Of a DNA stretch of 13,607 nucleotides, positions 11,674-13,607 are shown one piece after another. Origin of the DNA: Rhodoblastus sp964425315 (lineage in GTDB: Bacteria; Pseudomonadota; Alphaproteobacteria; Rhizobiales; Beijerinckiaceae); assembly GCA_964425315.1 (NCBI GenBank), contig CAYRNB010000080.1, forward strand, positions 1 through 13,607, given 5' to 3'. A program made the translations under genes and the position numbers. The notes under the pieces are model-generated. The model worked only from the letters and a program-made list of their open reading frames with translations, did no database searches and was not told the origin of the DNA. Numbering within the stretch: position 1 is the stretch's first letter; each line of letters starts with the position of its first letter.

Positions 11674-13607
11674 ATGAGGAAAGACGGAAAGACAGGGAAG
11701 TCCGTCACGGCGCGCCGCCGCAACAAGCAGACGGGCGCGCCGGCCAAGCGCGTGGAGGCGCCCGACATGGGGGCGCCCGAACCGCCCAATCTGGCGGCCA
11801 TCGTCGCGATCGGGGCGAGCGCGGGCGGGCTGGAGGCGCTTGAAAAATTCTTCGATTTCGCGCCGGAGGACAGCGGCGCCGCTTATGTGGTGATCCAGCA
11901 TCTCGATCCCAATTTCCGCAGTATGATGGACGAGTTGCTGGCGCGCCATTGTCGCCTTCCCATAAGGAAGGCCGAGACCGGCATGCACATCGAGCCGAAT
12001 TTCATCTATCTGAATCCGGCGCGCCAGGACCTGACCATCGAGCAGGGCTGCTTCCGGCTGCATCCGTCCGAAAAGACCGGCGGCCTCAATCTGCCGATCA
12101 ATTGTTTCTTCGAATCGGCGGCGGAGCAGTTCGGCGAACGGGCGATCGGCGTCATCCTGTCCGGCACAGGTTCGGACGGAACCAAGGGCTGCGAGGCGAT
12201 CAAGCAGGCCGGCGGCCGCGTTTTCGTTCAGGATCCCGCCACCGCCAAATTCGATTCCATGCCCGCCTCGGTTCTCGCCAAGGACCTTGCGGACGGCTTG
12301 GACAAGCCGGAAAATCTGCTGGGACTGATCGCGGAACATCTGACAGGCAAATGTCGCGACCGGATAAGCCCGCGAAATTTCGTCGACGGCGCCGATCCCT
12401 ATGCGACGATTTTCGCCATCGTCAAGTCGCGATACGATATCGATTTCGGGGTTTACAAACACGCGACAATGGAGCGGCGGATTCGGCGCCGCATGGGTCT
12501 GGTCGGCAGCGCGAGCCTGACCGATTACGCCGATTTCCTCTCTGTCAATCGCGATGAAGTCGCCGTCCTGCTCAATGACCTCCTGGTCGACGTCACCGCC
12601 TTTTTCCGCGATCGCGACGCCTATGACGTCCTGACGCAAAAGGTGATCATGCCGCTGACGGAGCGGATGAGCGAGGACCGTGAGATTCGCGTATGGATCG
12701 CCGGCTGCTCCTCCGGCGAGGAGGCCTATTCGATCGCCATCTGTTTCGCCGAAAGCGCCCAGGCGCTCGGCAGGCCTTTGAACGTCAAAATTCTCGCGAC
12801 CGACATACACATCAATTCGCTCGGCGCCGCGTCCGCGGGACTCTATCCGCAAACGGCCGTCGCTTCATTGCCGGACGAGGTCGTCGAGCGCTATTTCGAG
12901 CGGGAAGGTGAAAACGTCCGGATCAGGAAAGCGATCCGCCGCCTGATCGTCTTCAGCCAGCACAATATATTGAAAGACCCGCCTTTCGCGCGCATCGACC
13001 TGCTGGTTTGCCGTAACGTGCTGATTTATTTCAATGAAGACGCGCAAAAATATGCGCTCAACCTGTTTCACTTCTCGCTTGTAAAAGGAGGCGTGGTTTT
13101 TCTGGGCCCGAGCGAGGCGCTTGGCGCGATCGCCGACGAATTCAGATCCGTCAGCCAGAAATGGCGGATTTTCTCCAAATCGCGCGATGTTCGGCTGCTT
13201 GGCCCGAATGTGATGATGCTGCGCAGCGGCGCCTCGAACGGCAATGCGCTGTCGCGCTCGCTCGAATTGACGACGCTGCGCGGCGGCGCCCCTTCCAAGG
13301 ACGTCATGCGCGCCACATTCGGCGCGCTCAAAGAGCTCTTGTCGCGTTTTGCTCCGCCGGGTTTTCTTCTTTCGCGCGACGGCGCCATCCTCCACATTTT
13401 CGGCGACGCCTCGAAATACATCTCGCTGCGCCCAGGCGTGTTCAGCCAGAAGATTGTCGATCTTCTCCCGCGCGAACTCGCTCTTCTCGTCGCCAATGGG
13501 CTTGGCGCGGGCGTAAGGGAGGTCTTTCCGAAATTTCGTCGCAGCATCCGACGCCGCACGGAGGGTGGCGAAATCCTGGAGGTCGTGACGCTCGAACCCC
13601 TGTCTGA
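11674..13607 (+). CDS. CheB-CheR fusion signalling protein (partial, runs off right edge)
   Basis: The frame opens at ATG 11674, with GGAG eight bases upstream, and stays open to the window end: 644 codons without a stop. Residues 1-40 are a basic, Pro/Ala-rich tail with no receiver domain. Residues 42-225 are a CheB methylesterase domain with the expected catalytic Ser49 (IGASAGG), His76 (IQHLDP) and Asp168 (SGTGSDGTKG). Residues about 240-505 are a CheR methyltransferase: RRIRRRM and TAFFRD in the N-terminal helices, SAM-binding AGCSSGEEAYS (343-353), ATDIH, and DLLVCRNVLIYF (442-453). After about 505 comes a linker and a PAS-like stretch (PPGFLLSRDGAILHIFGD). Such fusions normally continue with coiled coil, PAS and often a histidine kinase, which would lie outside the window. 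It probably acts in a sensory pathway unrelated to a flagellar che cluster, since no che genes surround it (inference). Confidence 0.93.
   Translation, partial: MRKDGKTGKSVTARRRNKQTGAPAKRVEAPDMGAPEPPNLAAIVAIGASAGGLEALEKFFDFAPEDSGAAYVVIQHLDPNFRSMMDELLARHCRLPIRKAETGMHIEPNFIYLNPARQDLTIEQGCFRLHPSEKTGGLNLPINCFFESAAEQFGERAIGVILSGTGSDGTKGCEAIKQAGGRVFVQDPATAKFDSMPASVLAKDLADGLDKPENLLGLIAEHLTGKCRDRISPRNFVDGADPYATIFAIVKSRYDIDFGVYKHATMERRIRRRMGLVGSASLTDYADFLSVNRDEVAVLLNDLLVDVTAFFRDRDAYDVLTQKVIMPLTERMSEDREIRVWIAGCSSGEEAYSIAICFAESAQALGRPLNVKILATDIHINSLGAASAGLYPQTAVASLPDEVVERYFEREGENVRIRKAIRRLIVFSQHNILKDPPFARIDLLVCRNVLIYFNEDAQKYALNLFHFSLVKGGVVFLGPSEALGAIADEFRSVSQKWRIFSKSRDVRLLGPNVMMLRSGASNGNALSRSLELTTLRGGAPSKDVMRATFGALKELLSRFAPPGFLLSRDGAILHIFGDASKYISLRPGVFSQKIVDLLPRELALLVANGLGAGVREVFPKFRRSIRRRTEGGEILEVVTLEPLS

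Overview
The window is a high-GC chromosomal segment with tightly packed, often overlapping genes. GC-rich third positions, GTG/TTG starts and the protein flavours (TolC-type outer-membrane factor, CheB-CheR fusion, Crp/FNR-type site TTGCG-N4-CGCAA) point to an alphaproteobacterium. A Rhizobiales/Beijerinckiaceae-Methylocystaceae type organism is my best guess; this is inference, as no rRNA or other marker is present. I see no mobile element, tRNA, rRNA or CRISPR array.

Region 1 (about 1-5980, minus strand) is a heavy-metal efflux operon read leftwards: periplasmic adaptor (CzcB/CusB type), inner-membrane RND pump (CzcA/CusA type, 1040 aa), a small DUF3240 protein, and a TolC-family outer-membrane channel. 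The genes overlap by 4, 25 and 4 bases, so they are very probably co-translated. A possible fifth gene starts at 62 and leaves the window. The pump has a CusA-like TM4 signature but lacks the methionines of the CusA metal path, so its substrate is unclear. No metal regulator lies in the window, but an 11-bp-phased direct repeat sits in the divergent promoter region.

Region 2 (6337-8759, plus strand) is a four-gene run: a UspA-type stress protein, a small secreted protein of unknown function, a ferric-reductase/NOX-like flavocytochrome, and a membrane-anchored periplasmic cytochrome b5-like protein. The last two overlap by one base. They suggest a route carrying electrons from cytosolic NAD(P)H through FAD and two membrane haems to a periplasmic b5 haem.

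Region 3 (8790-11113) looks like a nitric-oxide/iron-stress group. A single-PAS protein (minus) is divergent from a YtfE/RIC di-iron Fe-S cluster repair protein (plus), with a perfect NnrR/FNR-type inverted repeat between them. Converging on ytfE from the right is a two-gene minus-strand operon: an unnamed cysteine protein made of two ~100-residue copies of one module, followed by a YeaO-like DUF488 protein overlapping it by 56 bases.

Region 4 (11114-13607) starts with a 560-bp noncoding stretch holding an AT-rich core, a palindrome and competing hairpins. It leads into a CheB-CheR fusion (methylesterase plus methyltransferase, no receiver domain) that runs off the right edge after 644 codons.
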